A stretch of 64,000 nt of DNA from Cellvibrionales bacterium (lineage in GTDB: Bacteria; Pseudomonadota; Gammaproteobacteria; Pseudomonadales; UBA7239). The notes under the pieces are model-generated. The model searched no databases and was not told where the DNA came from. It worked only from the letters and a program-made list of their open reading frames with translations. Positions 26,067-35,342 of the stretch are shown in pieces (position 1 is the first letter of the stretch; each line of letters starts with the position of its first letter). The position numbers and the translations under genes were made by a program. Location of the stretch: assembly GCA_016713115.1 (NCBI GenBank), contig JADJPU010000001.1:496001-560000 (forward strand). The letters run 5' to 3'.

Positions 26067-28136
26067 TCAATCCAGAGCGAATTGCGCTTTCAACCACACG
26101 GTGCGACCCGGCTCATTGACGCGATCCAACTGATCAAAACCCGCGACCATGTCACCGCTGCGACTGATGTGTTCGGCGTAGGTTTTGTCGAATAGGTTAT
26201 CGATGCCGGCTGTGAGCTGCAGATCCGGCATGGCCTTCCAGCCTGCGTTCAACGAGAACACGCCGAAGCCATTGCTGTTGCCGATATCTTGCCCAGCAAT
26301 GTTGCCTTGATTCACGCTGACATGTGTCTGCTCTGCCACCACGCGCCACAAGGCTCCATAGGACCAAGTGCCATCGTCATAGCGCACACCGAAGCGCGTT
26401 TCGAGCGGCGGCAGCTGTGCCAAGGATTTGTTGTCGGTATCGTTCTCGCCACGCACATAGGCGAGACTCGCATCCACAGTCCAGTAATTATTGATTGCGT
26501 AGCTAAGCTCCGCTTCGCCGCCCCAGCTGTGTGCTTCGATGTTGCGCGTGATGGTGGTGGTGCGAGAGCCCATCATCCCCATCGGTTTCACGACACCGGA
26601 CTGGATCAGCAGGTAATCGTCGATCTGGTTATAAAACGCTGAGACGCTGCCTTGCCACTGCCCTCGGGTAAACAAATAGCCGAGATCAAGCTGGGTGGTT
26701 TTTTCTGGATCCGCATCGAATGCGCTGACCGAATTGGCTGACTCCTTCGCAATCAGCTCCCAGTAATCGGGAAAGCGTTCACTGCGACCCAAGCCAACAT
26801 AAGCCGTGCCGTCGGCAATGTCGTGCTCATAGCGCATAAAGCCACTGGTCAGCTCTTCCACACGCTCGTCACCGGCTGTTGGATTCGGCGCACGCATCAT
26901 CATGTTCAGCGCCACCGTCTGGCGGTCATCTTCTGCATGCCAGTGATCATGGCGCAGCCCACCGATGAGACGCTGGCTATCGCTGTAGGAATGGGTCACT
27001 TCACCGAATACGCCTACTTGTTCGAAATCCGCGTCATCGACCCGATCCCTGTCCTGAAAACGCATCATGTTCTGGTTCATGCTCATGCGATTGCTGTGCT
27101 GGTTTTGCTGTGTGTCAGCACCGATCACCAGCTCGGTGCGTTCACCGAGCAATACGGTATTGGCCACGCGCGCGCCGACTGTTTCGCGATCCGGATTCAT
27201 CGCCATGCGTGTCGCCATCATGCCGGTTGGTGTGCGCAGACTGTAGTTATCCATGACATGATCCACATAGTTGTAGTACGCCTGCGCTTCCAGTTTTTTC
27301 CAGCGCTCGGTGAGATTCTCCTTCATCAAACGCAGGCCCATGTTCTCGCGTTTGAACAGTGAGCCGTCGACACCACGATCAGCGTAGGCTGCTTCGCCAT
27401 CGCTGTGACCGGCGGACAGTTCAATGGTGGTGTCATCGTCTGGTGTCCAACCTACGGCAGCATTGGCACTCCAACGATGGTATTGCGAATGCACTTTCTT
27501 GCCATCGCCATCGCGGTAGTCGCCTTGGTGTGCATTGGTGGCAGTGCCGCGCACATAAAAATCTGGCGTGCCAGCCAACACATCGAGCATGGCATCATTG
27601 CGATCAAAACTGCCGACCAACGCACTGGCATGTACTTTGACATCGGCATTCGGCAAACGATCGTGGTCGCGTTCAAACCGCACAGCGCCGGCTGAATTGC
27701 CTGGGCCGCTCAATACGGTCTGCGGTCCTTTGATGATGCTGATGCGGTCATAGCTCTCGGGAAATACATACGCTGTTGGCGGATCCATGCGCGAGCCGCA
27801 GCCACCAAACAACATTTCTCCATCCAGCAGAATATTCAACCGTGACCCAGCCATACCGCGAAATACCGGATCGCCATCCGTACCCCCCTTACGAATGACA
27901 CTGAAACCTGGAATCGCTTTTAGATAATCGGCACCATCGTGCGCTGGCAGCGGTTGGCGCGGTGCTTTGGGATCGGTCACTACCGTCAGCGGCTCGGTGG
28001 TTTTCTCGGCTGTAACTACCACCGTGTTCAGCTGTGTGCTGTCTTGTGTCGTCTCTTTGCCATTTTCGGCGTGTGTAACAGTTGTACAAAGGGCGGCAAT
28101 TCCCGCAAGAACCCAGTTTTTCAATCGGCATGTCAT
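26067..28136 (-). CDS. TonB-dependent copper receptor (OprC type)
   Basis: 689 aa from ATG 28136; the signal peptide ends near THAEN. A TonB-box-like QLNTVVVTAEK region, a plug domain (about 55-165) with FRGMAGSRLNILLDGEM and CGSRMDPP, and a beta barrel follow. The C-terminus, ending VWLKAQFALD, closes with an aromatic residue as outer-membrane barrels do. Methionine clusters such as MMATRMAMNP, SMNQNMM and MMMR would fit copper binding. The gene lies alone between pilus accessory and tRNA genes. Copper is inferred from the family, not demonstrated. Its upstream region has no clear repressor site. Confidence 0.88.
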   Translation of the reverse strand: MTCRLKNWVLAGIAALCTTVTHAENGKETTQDSTQLNTVVVTAEKTTEPLTVVTDPKAPRQPLPAHDGADYLKAIPGFSVIRKGGTDGDPVFRGMAGSRLNILLDGEMLFGGCGSRMDPPTAYVFPESYDRISIIKGPQTVLSGPGNSAGAVRFERDHDRLPNADVKVHASALVGSFDRNDAMLDVLAGTPDFYVRGTATNAHQGDYRDGDGKKVHSQYHRWSANAAVGWTPDDDTTIELSAGHSDGEAAYADRGVDGSLFKRENMGLRLMKENLTERWKKLEAQAYYNYVDHVMDNYSLRTPTGMMATRMAMNPDRETVGARVANTVLLGERTELVIGADTQQNQHSNRMSMNQNMMRFQDRDRVDDADFEQVGVFGEVTHSYSDSQRLIGGLRHDHWHAEDDRQTVALNMMMRAPNPTAGDERVEELTSGFMRYEHDIADGTAYVGLGRSERFPDYWELIAKESANSVSAFDADPEKTTQLDLGYLFTRGQWQGSVSAFYNQIDDYLLIQSGVVKPMGMMGSRTTTITRNIEAHSWGGEAELSYAINNYWTVDASLAYVRGENDTDNKSLAQLPPLETRFGVRYDDGTWSYGALWRVVAEQTHVSVNQGNIAGQDIGNSNGFGVFSLNAGWKAMPDLQLTAGIDNLFDKTYAEHISRSGDMVAGFDQLDRVNEPGRTVWLKAQFALD

Positions 28137-28253
28137 GGTGTTTTGTATCCGCGCAACGCGATGGCAAATGTCGGGCGCGGATTCTAGGCAAGCGGAACGA
28201 CGGCCGGAATGTGACATATTGTCGCATCGAGTCATTGGCAACTGATAGGCAAT

Positions 28254-28283
28254 AAAAAAGCGACCATTAATGGTCGCTTTTTT
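28254..28283 (-). terminator. Bidirectional hairpin terminator
   Basis: A perfect palindrome GCGACCATTAATGGTCGC (28260-28277) is flanked by six A on the left and six T on the right. It lies five bases downstream of the tRNA-Ala 3' end on the minus strand and would terminate that transcript. On the other side it can shield the copper receptor region. Confidence 0.85.
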
Positions 28284-28287
28284 ATTT

Positions 28288-28362
<75 letters not shown>

Positions 28363-28404
28363 AAAATCTAGGAGGCGGCATTCTACTGAGCAACTGCCTT
28401 GCAA

Positions 28405-29901
28405 TCAACGCTCAACCAGCCCCAGCGCGCGGTAATCTTTCTCCCACTGCTTGCCCTCTTTCTTGGACACACCACCGGTGAGCTGTAGCGCCTCACGCAG
28501 ACGCGCACGCACGAGATCCGCTCCCAGCAGCGCCATCGAGTCAAACAACGGCGGCGCGGAGGTAGAGCCGGTCAGGGCGATAAACAGCGGCGGCAAAAAA
28601 AACTTGATCTTCAAACCCATCGCATCTGCCAAACCTTTGAGCGCGGCGTACAAATCATCGCGCTGCCAACTGCGCTGTGCATCCAGCATCCAGCTGCTGT
28701 ACTGCAACACGCGGCGCAATTGTTCGTCATCCATTTTCAAAGCATCAAAATCTGTTTTGTTGATCGCGGGTGCGCCAGAAAAAAAGAAACTCAATAAATC
28801 AGGCAGTTGTGAGAAATGTTCGATGCGGGTTTGAATCAACGGAATCATCGCTTTCAGATACTCAGGATTCAGCGCCCACTGTTGCACGCGCTCGGCAAAG
28901 GCATCCACATCCAAGTTTTCGCGTATCCAACAACCGTTCAGCCAATTCAATTTTTCCACATCAAACACAGGGCCGCCAAGCGTGATGTTTTGCAAATCAA
29001 AATGCTGCAACATTTCATCCAAGGTAAATTTTTCCGCTTCATTGGGCATAGACCAACCCATGCGCGCCAAATAATTCAGCAGCGCTTCCGGCAGATAACC
29101 CATGCGGCGGTAATAATTGATGCTGGTGGGATTTTTGCGTTTGCTGAGTTTGGATTTATCGGGGTTGCGCAACAGCGGCAAATGGCACAACACCGGCGCC
29201 TGCCAGCCGAAATATTCATAGAGCAGCAAATGTTTCGGCGCTGAGTTAATCCATTCTTCACCGCGTATCACATGCGTAATTTGCATCAAGTGGTCATCCA
29301 CCACATTTGCCAAGTGATAGGTGGGCATGCCATCGGCTTTCATCAACACTTGCATGTCGACTTGTTGCCAATCAATCAGAATTTTTCCGCGCAGCAAATC
29401 GTCAATTTCGCATTGGCCTTCCGACGGAATTTTCATGCGAATCACATAAGGCTCGCCCGCTGCTAAACGCTGGGCAACTTCTTCTTGCGATAACAGTAAC
29501 CCGCGACCGTCATACTTCGGCGTTTCACCGCGCGCTTGCTGCTCGGCGCGCATCTGATCCAACTCTTCCGGCGTGGCGAAACAATAAAACGCGTGGCCTT
29601 TTTCGATCAGTTGCAACGCGTACTCTTTGTAAATCGCCATGCGCTCGCTTTGGCGGTACGGGCCGTGCGGGCCGCCGACATCAGGGCCTTCGTCCCAATG
29701 CAAACCCAACCAGTGCAACGCCTCAAAAATCGCCTGTTCAGATTCTGGCGTGCTGCGCGCTTGATCGGTGTCTTCAATACGCAAAATAAATTGTCCGCCG
29801 TGCTGGCGCGCAAAACACAAATTAAACAGTGCGATGTAGGCGGTGCCGACATGCGGATCACCGGTAGGAGAAGGAGCAATACGAGTGCGAACAGTGGTCA
29901 T
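28405..29901 (-). CDS. gltX: Glutamyl-tRNA synthetase
   Basis: 498 aa from ATG 29901; a start at 29913 would add four residues. Class I synthetase that charges tRNA-Glu, which also feeds the C5 haem pathway genes in this window. The HIGH-like motif is PSPTGDPHVGTAYI (near residue 10). The KMSKS-like motif is SKLSKRKNPT near residue 245. The C-terminal helical domain for anticodon recognition covers about 330-498. The tRNA-Ala lies just downstream on the same strand. Confidence 0.96.
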   Translation of the reverse strand: MTTVRTRIAPSPTGDPHVGTAYIALFNLCFARQHGGQFILRIEDTDQARSTPESEQAIFEALHWLGLHWDEGPDVGGPHGPYRQSERMAIYKEYALQLIEKGHAFYCFATPEELDQMRAEQQARGETPKYDGRGLLLSQEEVAQRLAAGEPYVIRMKIPSEGQCEIDDLLRGKILIDWQQVDMQVLMKADGMPTYHLANVVDDHLMQITHVIRGEEWINSAPKHLLLYEYFGWQAPVLCHLPLLRNPDKSKLSKRKNPTSINYYRRMGYLPEALLNYLARMGWSMPNEAEKFTLDEMLQHFDLQNITLGGPVFDVEKLNWLNGCWIRENLDVDAFAERVQQWALNPEYLKAMIPLIQTRIEHFSQLPDLLSFFFSGAPAINKTDFDALKMDDEQLRRVLQYSSWMLDAQRSWQRDDLYAALKGLADAMGLKIKFFLPPLFIALTGSTSAPPLFDSMALLGADLVRARLREALQLTGGVSKKEGKQWEKDYRALGLVER

Positions 29902-29943
29902 GGCGGCAAGCATTTGAGTGTGCGAAAGGAGGCGAATTATAGA

Positions 29944-30294
29944 TTAAGCCTGCGCCATATCCGCTTCGCTGAATTTATCGTTGCCCAGAATGTGCAGGTG
30001 CAAGTGAAATACCGTCTGCCCCGCACCTTCGCCGTTATTGACCAGCAGGCGAAAAGAATTGCCCACACCGTGCTGCTCGGCCAATTTGCCAGCCACCAAC
30101 ATCAAATGGCCGAGCAGGGCTTGGTCATCCGGTTGGGCATCTACCAAACGCGCAATCGCTTTTTTGGGAATGACGAGAATATGCACAGGCGCACGCGGAT
30201 GAATGTCATTGATTGCAATGCAATGCTCATCTTCGTACAGCTTAGTAGCAGGAATTTCACCGCGAATGATTTTTCCAAAAATGGTGTCGGGCAT
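29944..30294 (-). CDS. Histidine triad (HIT) nucleotide-binding protein, HinT type
   Basis: 116 aa. The HIT motif HLHLHIL lies near residues 99-105, preceded by the GEGAGQTVFH strand. FGKIIRGEIPATKLYEDEHCIAINDI is the typical N-terminus, in outline. HinT proteins hydrolyse adenosine phosphoramidates and aminoacyl-AMP. Length and motif order match the family fully. It lies just upstream of gltX on the same strand. Its role in the cell is only known in general terms. Confidence 0.93.
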   Translation of the reverse strand: MPDTIFGKIIRGEIPATKLYEDEHCIAINDIHPRAPVHILVIPKKAIARLVDAQPDDQALLGHLMLVAGKLAEQHGVGNSFRLLVNNGEGAGQTVFHLHLHILGNDKFSEADMAQA

Positions 30295-30378
30295 GATGCT
30301 GCTCCTAGGCGAGTTGGCAATTTTGCATTGTCACTGAGCCATTTCCGTCGCGCAATCTATCGCCTGCAAAGTCCACGC

Positions 30379-30402
30379 AAAAAAAAGGCAGCTTGCGCTG
30401 CC
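30379..30402 (-). terminator. Rho-independent terminator of hcp
   Basis: On the minus strand the stem GGCAGC-GCAA-GCTGCC runs into eight T (plus-strand A8 at 30379-30386). It begins about 19 bases after the hcp stop. Confidence 0.85.
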
Positions 30403-30420
30403 CCTTCTTTGTGCGATGCA

Positions 30421-32091
30421 TCACGCCGCTTTGTTCATGATGCGCGCAATGTCTTCACGCGCATCACCGATGGGCCGCAGTGCAAACTTCTCTACCAGCA
30501 CATTCAACAAATTGGGCGTGAGGAAATGTGGTAGCGTCGGGCCGAGGTGAATGTTGCGAATGCCTAGTGCCAGTGTCGTCAACAACACTGCCGCGGCGTT
30601 TTTCTCAAACCACGATACGATCAGCGTCAGCGGCAAATCATTCACACCACAATCAAAGGCTTTCGACAATGCGATGGCCACTTGTATTGCCGAGTAACTG
30701 TCATTGCACTGCCCCAAATCCAACAGACGCGGCACGCCGCCGATATCGCCAAAATGATTGCGATTGAAACGGTATTTGCCACAGCCCAAGGTCAGGATGA
30801 CGCTACTGTCCGGTGCATTGGTGGCAAAGTCAGCGTAGTAATTGCGGCCGGGCGCGGCGCCGTCACAACCACCGATCATGAAGAAGTGTTCAATGGCGCC
30901 GCTCTTCACGCCTTCCACCACTTTATCAGCCACACTGAGAATGGTTTCGCGACCAAAGCCCACGGTGATGCACTGTTCAATCTGGTCTTCGGTAAAGCCA
31001 GATTGCTGCAACGCACACTCGATCACCGGAGAATAATCTTTTTGCCCGCCGATAACGCCTTCGATGTGCGGCAAGCCATGCCAGCCGACTGGGCCCGTCG
31101 TGAAAATGCGATCGCCGTAGCCGTTCACATTCGGGTCGATCAAGCAGTTGGAAGTCATCAAAATCGCGCCAGGAAACGCCGCAAATTCAGTTTGTTGATT
31201 TTGCCACGCGGTGCCGTAATTACCCGCCAAATGTTTGAACTGTTTCAGTTGCGGATAGCTGTGTGCAGGCAACATTTCACCGTGCGTGTAAACATTCACG
31301 CCTTTGCCTTCGGTCTGCTTCAGCAGGTTGAACAAGTCGACGATGTCGTGACCACTGACCAAGATGGCTTTGCCTTTCACGGGCGTGACGCGCACTTGGG
31401 TTGGTTCTGGCGTGCCAAAATTGTCGCGATGCCCAGCATCCAGCAACTCCATCACTTTCAGATTCATCTCACCGATTTTGAGGCTGGTGTCGAGCAGCAC
31501 GCCGATGTCATCGGGTTTGCTGGCCAGAAAATCCATGTATTTGTGGAACAGGCCAAACACTTCTTCGCTTTCTTTGCCCAGCACCATGGCGTGATCGCAA
31601 TACGCGGCACAGCCTTTCAAACCGTACAACACCAAGCAGTTCAAACCGAATACATCTGGATCATCGCGCTTGATGCTGGCTTCCGGCGCTTGCGCCAACA
31701 AACCCTCTAGTGTTTTGGCTGGCTGAAACACCGCCGGGCCCGTCAATGTTTCTGGCTGGATGCCTTTGCGCTCGCATGCCGCGAGGTACATGGCACGCGC
31801 TTGATCGCGAATGTGCTCGGCTTCGGCGATCAACTTGATAAAGCGGTCGCTGTCAAAGTTCACATTGGTGAGCGTGGAAAAAAATGCCGGAGGAGTAAAC
31901 CGGTCAACCGTCAGATCAATCGCCCCCAGTTGCCGTGCGCGGTGCGCGTACTGACCGATCCCCTGCAACAGGTAGTTCAGGATGTCCTGTAAGTCAGCGG
32001 TTTCTGCTTCTTTACCGCATTTACCTTTCTTGAACTGGCAGCCGGTGACTTTGTCGTTAACGAGGGTTTGTTCGCATTGGATGCAATACAT
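30421..32091 (-). CDS. hcp: Hydroxylamine reductase (hybrid cluster protein)
   Basis: 556 aa. Hcp carries a [4Fe-4S]-type cluster and a hybrid Fe-S-O cluster; it reduces hydroxylamine in vitro and acts on nitric oxide in cells. N-terminal cysteines are at residues 3, 6, 18 and 25 (MYCIQCEQT ... CQFKKGKCG), the wide spacing of class II proteins. Hybrid-cluster ligands lie in GCAAYCDH, MTSNCLIDPNVNGYGDR, FGRETIL and LGCGKYRF, given in parts. Its reductase hcr is not adjacent. The neighbouring nsrR indicates control by nitric oxide. Confidence 0.95.
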   Translation of the reverse strand: MYCIQCEQTLVNDKVTGCQFKKGKCGKEAETADLQDILNYLLQGIGQYAHRARQLGAIDLTVDRFTPPAFFSTLTNVNFDSDRFIKLIAEAEHIRDQARAMYLAACERKGIQPETLTGPAVFQPAKTLEGLLAQAPEASIKRDDPDVFGLNCLVLYGLKGCAAYCDHAMVLGKESEEVFGLFHKYMDFLASKPDDIGVLLDTSLKIGEMNLKVMELLDAGHRDNFGTPEPTQVRVTPVKGKAILVSGHDIVDLFNLLKQTEGKGVNVYTHGEMLPAHSYPQLKQFKHLAGNYGTAWQNQQTEFAAFPGAILMTSNCLIDPNVNGYGDRIFTTGPVGWHGLPHIEGVIGGQKDYSPVIECALQQSGFTEDQIEQCITVGFGRETILSVADKVVEGVKSGAIEHFFMIGGCDGAAPGRNYYADFATNAPDSSVILTLGCGKYRFNRNHFGDIGGVPRLLDLGQCNDSYSAIQVAIALSKAFDCGVNDLPLTLIVSWFEKNAAAVLLTTLALGIRNIHLGPTLPHFLTPNLLNVLVEKFALRPIGDAREDIARIMNKAA

Positions 32092-32124
32092 ATAACTTTC
32101 TCCACGGGGTTGGGTACGCAGGAG

Positions 32125-32149
32125 AAAATGTATCTGGAAAGTATTTTTA
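32125..32149. promoter_or_regulatory. Possible NsrR-binding site between nsrR and hcp
   Basis: AAAATGTATCT is followed three bases later by AAGTATTTTTA. The left half resembles the AAGATGYATTT half-site of enterobacterial NsrR, and the right half is a weaker inverted copy. It lies 34 bases upstream of the hcp ATG. This would let NsrR repress hcp until nitric oxide damages its cluster. The match is partial. Confidence 0.5.
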
Positions 32150-32172
32150 GGAAATTGATTTGGATTATCTTT

Positions 32173-32634
32173 TTAGGAGAATGCGATGATTGGATGAGCA
32201 TGCCTACGCTTGTCTACCGCCTCCAGCACGCGAGGAAACTTGTCCTGCTTGATGACATCCTGCAAGGTGTGGCTGTCCAATTCGCTGTAGAAAGCCGCTT
32301 GTGCGCGCCGCAACACTCGCGGCAAGCCGCAGGCCGGTAACACCACGCAATCTAGGCCAGCGCAATCAATCAGCGATTCCTTGCCTTCAAACGCGGCCAC
32401 TACTTCGCCGATGTTGATCTCACTAGCATCACGCTGCAAACGCAAACCGCCTCCCTTGCCGCGCGCGGTTTTGAGATAGCCGAGTTTGCCGAGCTTGTGG
32501 ACAACTTTGCGCAGGTGCGCGAGTGAAATGCCGTAAAAATCCGACATCTCCTGTAGCGTGACCAAACGCTCAGGCTGCATGGCGCTGTAGATCAGCACGC
32601 GCACGGCATAGTCGGAAAAACGGCTCAATCGCAT
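32173..32634 (-). CDS. nsrR: Rrf2-family nitric oxide-sensing repressor NsrR
   Basis: 153 aa. Starts MRLSRFSDYAVRVLIYSA, the winged-helix Rrf2 N-terminus. The iron-sulfur ligands Cys91, Cys96 and Cys102 (DCAGLDCVVLPAC) match the positions in E. coli NsrR. The protein releases DNA when nitric oxide reacts with the cluster. It is encoded on the same strand as hcp, upstream of it, with 81 bases between. A C-terminal helix (about 125-150) completes the family. IscR would have a different cysteine pattern. Confidence 0.9.
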   Translation of the reverse strand: MRLSRFSDYAVRVLIYSAMQPERLVTLQEMSDFYGISLAHLRKVVHKLGKLGYLKTARGKGGGLRLQRDASEINIGEVVAAFEGKESLIDCAGLDCVVLPACGLPRVLRRAQAAFYSELDSHTLQDVIKQDKFPRVLEAVDKRRHAHPIIAFS

Positions 32635-32757
32635 CTACTAAAACCCTGACTTGTTGCAACGCAAGTATATATTGACAGTGCTGACGCAGAACATAGCGCC
32701 GCGTATAGTTCAGGCTCTCACACAACAAGAACAACTGAATCCCACCGGAGACGCGCT

Positions 32758-34092
32758 GTGAGCGACACCATCCCTACCGCCAAAGGCCTGCCCTTGATCG
32801 GTTCGCTGCTGCAGCTGATGCGCAACCCTCTGACAGCTCTCATGGTAATGACGCAAGAAAACGACTCCATGTTTTTCGTCAAGATTTTGCATAAAAAATT
32901 ATTGGTGATGGGCGGTGTGGATGTGAACCGCTTCCTCAGCGAGGAGGGCAAGGACTGCATCATCTCTGAGGAGCAGTGGAAGGATCTGCGCGCTTACTGG
33001 CAGTGTCCACACATGCTGATCGCCATGGACGGTCAGCCGCACATCGAAGAGCGTCGCCAATGGAAACGCTACATTTCCCGCGAGGTGGCGCACGGCGAGC
33101 AAGACAAATTGTTTGATGTGATTCGTCAATTTATGGATGAACACAGCCAAGAAAACTCGGTTTCCGTCAACCCATTTTGCCGCTCGTTAATTACACGCGA
33201 ACTGTCTTATTTATTTACCGGTGAGATTTTTCAACTACCGCCCGATTTAGCAGATTCCATCGGCGAATACTTAAAAATGTTGCTGGTGGTGAAGCTAAAC
33301 AAAAGCCTGCCTGCCTTTGTTTTGCGCTTGCCATTTTTTCGTCGCCACGAAAAACGCGTGCAAGCCTTTGGCGCAGAATTATTTTGGCGTGCGCGCACAA
33401 AACTGGATGAGGACAGCTTATTTTCCATGGCGATCAAGCGCGTGGATGCCGACCCGTCGCTCAGCGAAGCCGAACTGCTGCCGATTTTGCTGACACCGTT
33501 TATCGCCGGCCTTGACACTCTCGCCAGCTCACTCACTTTTTTGTTGCAAGAACTGCTCAACAACCCCACTTTGTTAAAACGCGTGCGCGATGAAATTGAT
33601 GCCGCCTGCGCCGCCAACAGCGGACAATTGCCACTGCCAGAAAATATGCGCGCCATTCCAGCGCTGTTTGGTTTGTGCCAAGAAGTGTTGCGCTACTACC
33701 CCGTGGCCTTTGGCACACTGCGTCACGCCGCTTGCGATTTTTCCTATCAAGGAAAGCAGGTACAAAAAGGTCAGCAGATTATGTTTTTCACCGCCGCGCC
33801 GCATTTTGATGAACGCTATTTTCGCGGCGCGGATCAATTCGACATCGACCGTTTTCTTGAACCGCGCATGGAGCAGCGCGCTCGCTACGCGTTTTCACCT
33901 TACGGTCGCGGCCCGCATATTTGTTTGGGCGCGGCCTTGGCAGAGAGTATTTTTCTCTCCACCACTGCCTGTCTGCTGCGCGATTATGAATTCGGCGCCG
34001 TGGAACCCAATAAACGCTACCCGATGATTTTTAATCCGGGGCCCAGCTTGCCCAATCGGTTTCGCATGCAGATTCGCAGGCGATCTTTTTAA
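32758..34092 (+). CDS. Cytochrome P450
   Basis: 444 aa from GTG 32758. Soluble-looking P450 with no clear membrane anchor. The I-helix oxygen motif is FIAGLDTLAS near residue 248, ExxR is EVLR near residue 318, and the haem ligand is Cys389 in FSPYGRGPHICLGA. The substrate is unknown. It is followed by an alpha/beta hydrolase, another P450 and an SRPBCC protein on the same strand with 20-70 base gaps. This is likely a single lipid or terpenoid catabolism unit. It diverges from nsrR with a 123-base gap that holds a TTGACA hexamer but no convincing -10. Confidence 0.88.
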   Translation: MSDTIPTAKGLPLIGSLLQLMRNPLTALMVMTQENDSMFFVKILHKKLLVMGGVDVNRFLSEEGKDCIISEEQWKDLRAYWQCPHMLIAMDGQPHIEERRQWKRYISREVAHGEQDKLFDVIRQFMDEHSQENSVSVNPFCRSLITRELSYLFTGEIFQLPPDLADSIGEYLKMLLVVKLNKSLPAFVLRLPFFRRHEKRVQAFGAELFWRARTKLDEDSLFSMAIKRVDADPSLSEAELLPILLTPFIAGLDTLASSLTFLLQELLNNPTLLKRVRDEIDAACAANSGQLPLPENMRAIPALFGLCQEVLRYYPVAFGTLRHAACDFSYQGKQVQKGQQIMFFTAAPHFDERYFRGADQFDIDRFLEPRMEQRARYAFSPYGRGPHICLGAALAESIFLSTTACLLRDYEFGAVEPNKRYPMIFNPGPSLPNRFRMQIRRRSF

Positions 34093-34113
34093 TTACACTT
34101 CAGGGAAAAACAA

Positions 34114-35277
34114 ATGAACAAATGGCAAATCACTTTACTGGTCTTACTACTGCTCAGCGGCGCGATCTATTGGCTCGCAGCTATTCCCGCCACCGCTTTA
34201 CCGCAAGGCAGCGAAAGCCAGCGTTGGTTTACGCAAGGAAAATATCCCGTCATCACCGAAGCGTTCAAAGCGGTGGATGAAACGCGCAAAACACAAGCCA
34301 ACAACGATTTTGCAGGGCGCGATGTGCGCGTATTGAAAGGGAAAATCTGGCGGCCGCAAGGTTTGCAAAATCCAGGGCCACTGTTGGTTTACAGCCACGG
34401 TTTTATGTCTTTCCATCAGGAAGGTTTGTACCTCGTGCGTTTTTTGGCGAGTCACGGTTACACCGTTGTTGCCGTCAATTTTCCGCTGACCAATTTTTTT
34501 GCGCCGGGCAAACCCTTTATCAGTGATGTGGTGAATCAACCAGGGGATGTGAGTTTTCTGATCAGCACGCTGTTGCAACGCAACGCGGATGCCAACGATG
34601 TTTTACACAATACGATTGATGCAAAAAAAATTGCCGTGGCCGGTGTATCGCTCGGCGGCATGACATCCACCCTCGTCACGTTCCATCGCAAGGTGCGCGA
34701 CCCACGCATCACGGCTGCAATCTCGATTGCAGGGCCGGCCAATATGTTTACCGCCGATTTTTTCACCAGCACGAACACACCATTTATGATGATTGCCGGT
34801 GACGGCGATGCCATTATTCCCTTCGATAAAAATGCCGCACCCATTTCGCAAAAAGACCCGGGAAGTATTCTCGTCAATCTGAAAAATGCCTCGCACGCCG
34901 GTTTTGCACAACCGGCCTCTACCTTCATGCGCTTCATGGCAAACCCGGATACGCTCGGCTGCCGACAAGTCATCAAAGGTTTGAAAAACAAACCAGCCAA
35001 TGAAAAGGAAATTGAATTCCTGCCCGGGCTGGATGCAGCGGCAGATGGCATCGACCTCAGTGACCACACCCTGCCCTGCACAGGCGAGATTCCACCTCGC
35101 ACCATGCAAGCCGCCAGGCAACACATGTTTACCACGCTAGCGGCCTACAGCTTTTTGGAGAGCGTGTTTGCTGAGGATGCACCCGCACGCAGCGCCGCAC
35201 GCCACTACCTACTGCAAACACTGCCAACAGAAAACAGCAGTGAAATAGCTGTCACTACCGGTCAGTCAGCGCAATAG
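34114..35277 (+). CDS. Alpha/beta hydrolase with N-terminal membrane anchor or signal
   Basis: 387 aa. An N-terminal hydrophobic stretch (about 5-27: ITLLVLLLLSGAIYWLAA) acts as signal or anchor. The hydrolase fold has LVYSHGFMSF near residue 93 and the nucleophile in GVSLGGM (GxSxG, about residue 180). The acid is probably in GDGDAIIPFD and the His in NASHAGF. The topology resembles chlorophyllase and platelet-activating-factor acetylhydrolase-like hydrolases. The substrate is not known; an ester made or released by the P450 pathway is plausible. Start after AGGGAAAAACAA. Confidence 0.75.
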   Translation: MNKWQITLLVLLLLSGAIYWLAAIPATALPQGSESQRWFTQGKYPVITEAFKAVDETRKTQANNDFAGRDVRVLKGKIWRPQGLQNPGPLLVYSHGFMSFHQEGLYLVRFLASHGYTVVAVNFPLTNFFAPGKPFISDVVNQPGDVSFLISTLLQRNADANDVLHNTIDAKKIAVAGVSLGGMTSTLVTFHRKVRDPRITAAISIAGPANMFTADFFTSTNTPFMMIAGDGDAIIPFDKNAAPISQKDPGSILVNLKNASHAGFAQPASTFMRFMANPDTLGCRQVIKGLKNKPANEKEIEFLPGLDAAADGIDLSDHTLPCTGEIPPRTMQAARQHMFTTLAAYSFLESVFAEDAPARSAARHYLLQTLPTENSSEIAVTTGQSAQ

Positions 35278-35342
35278 CTAACTTGTTTGCCGGTGACGCG
35301 CCCTTTAGCGTACCGGCAACACTATTTAAGGAGAGCGCCACC

